Source of the DNA: Actinomycetes bacterium
GTDB taxonomy: Bacteria > Actinomycetota > Acidimicrobiia > Spongiisociales > UBA5794
Direction of reading: 5' to 3'
Assembly (NCBI GenBank): GCA_024640745.1
Contig: JAHEEL010000003.1
Span: 1 to 31,710, forward strand
DNA length: 31,710 nucleotides
Shown here: in pieces, positions 31,370 to 31,710 of the stretch
Numbering within the stretch: the first letter of the stretch is position 1
How the letters are laid out: every line of letters begins with the position of its first letter
Translations under genes and position numbers: made by a program
The notes under the pieces: model-generated
Databases searched by the model: none
Seen by the model: the letters and a program-made list of their open reading frames with translations, nothing else
What the model was told of the DNA's origin: nothing

Positions 31370-31710
31370 CGTCGTCGTCATCGGCGTCGGCAATCGCGTG
31401 ATGGGAGATGACGCCGCGGGGCCGGTCGTTGTCGACCGCCTCGCGGGTCGTGTCCCGGACGATGTTGCGCTCGTCGAGTCGGTGGGCGACGCCACCCACC
31501 TGCTCGAGACGTGGCGGGGACGGGATCGGGCCGTTGTCGTTGATGCCATCGTTTCCGGCGGCGTGCCCGGCTCGGTGCACCGGATCGACGGGCTTCGCGG
31601 CGTGCCTGCAGCCTGGCGGTCGGCGTCGACCCATCTCGTCGGCCTGGGCGAGGCGGTGGAGCTCGGGGCCGCCGTCGGCGTGTTGCCCGGGGACATGGTC
31701 ATCTTCGGTA
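31362..31710 (+). CDS. Hydrogenase maturation protease (C-terminus beyond window)
   Basis: GTG 31362 opens a frame that continues to the right edge (116 codons seen). It begins VIGVGNRVMGDDAAGP, the HycI/HyaD/HoxW family signature, and has VVVDAIVSGGVPGSVHRI with the metal-binding Asp and STHLVGLGEAVELG with the conserved His. Such proteases clip the large-subunit tail after nickel insertion. It overlaps hyhL by eight bases, so it is coupled to its substrate. I expect a total of about 150 residues. Confidence 0.92.

Overview
This is a GC-rich stretch of a bacterial chromosome, almost certainly from an actinobacterium. The evidence is an actinobacterial-type myo-inositol-1-phosphate synthase next to a PadR regulator, F420-type oxidoreductase families (PPOX and DDN-like), a PAC2 protein, a mycobacterial-like dCTP deaminase, a 30-residue bS22/AURKAIP1-type ribosomal protein, and many genes whose start codon lies only 6-8 nt downstream of a TANNNT -10 box, which is the signature of leaderless mRNAs. 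A deep-branching class such as Acidimicrobiia is my guess and cannot be proved from the sequence.

Layout. 1-2260 (minus): a zinc-ribbon membrane protein cut by the window edge, ino1, and a padR gene preceded by a striking AT-rich double-dyad operator. 2314-5079: a UvrD-like helicase with an HRDC tail and an unusual N-terminal domain. 5139-7167: a PPOX oxidoreductase (minus), then panB and a DUF192 lipoprotein. 7196-10880: the replication/ribosome block rpsF-ssb-rpsR-rplI-dnaB with a structured rpsF leader, plus a small SH3-like gene translationally coupled to dnaB. 10890-13301: a DDN-like oxidoreductase, a minimal beta-carbonic anhydrase, a DMT exporter and a DUF1905 protein. 13429-16902: cobalamin-dependent methionine synthase with a roughly 100-nt leader. 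16917-19507 (minus): VOC protein, dcd, SDR and HAD genes. 19627-20022: a decayed lipoprotein gene directly behind a tRNA-Gly(CCC). 20047-25511: small and larger membrane proteins, a VOC gene divergent from dinB across a perfect operator-like palindrome, a CDF transporter coupled to homoserine kinase, and a class-I-amidotransferase-type hydrolase. 25558-26710: bS22 with a strong promoter and terminator, then a PAC2 gene.

26852-31710: a compact operon for a group 3b [NiFe] hydrogenase (bidirectional, NAD(P)-linked, 'sulfhydrogenase' type). Its order is Fe-S beta subunit, a cyclic-nucleotide-binding-domain protein lacking a DNA-binding domain, flavin/2Fe-2S gamma subunit, small subunit, large subunit and maturation protease, the last cut by the right edge. 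Most junctions overlap, implying one coupled transcript. The complex would move electrons between H2 at the large subunit, through the small-subunit and beta-subunit Fe-S clusters, to the flavin subunit and NAD(P)H.

I saw no CRISPR array, insertion sequence, phage gene or rRNA. The least-explained items are the HTH-less cNMP-binding protein inside the hydrogenase operon, the double-dyad operator at padR, the lipoprotein remnant beside the tRNA, the palindrome between the VOC gene and dinB, and the metH and rpsF leaders.
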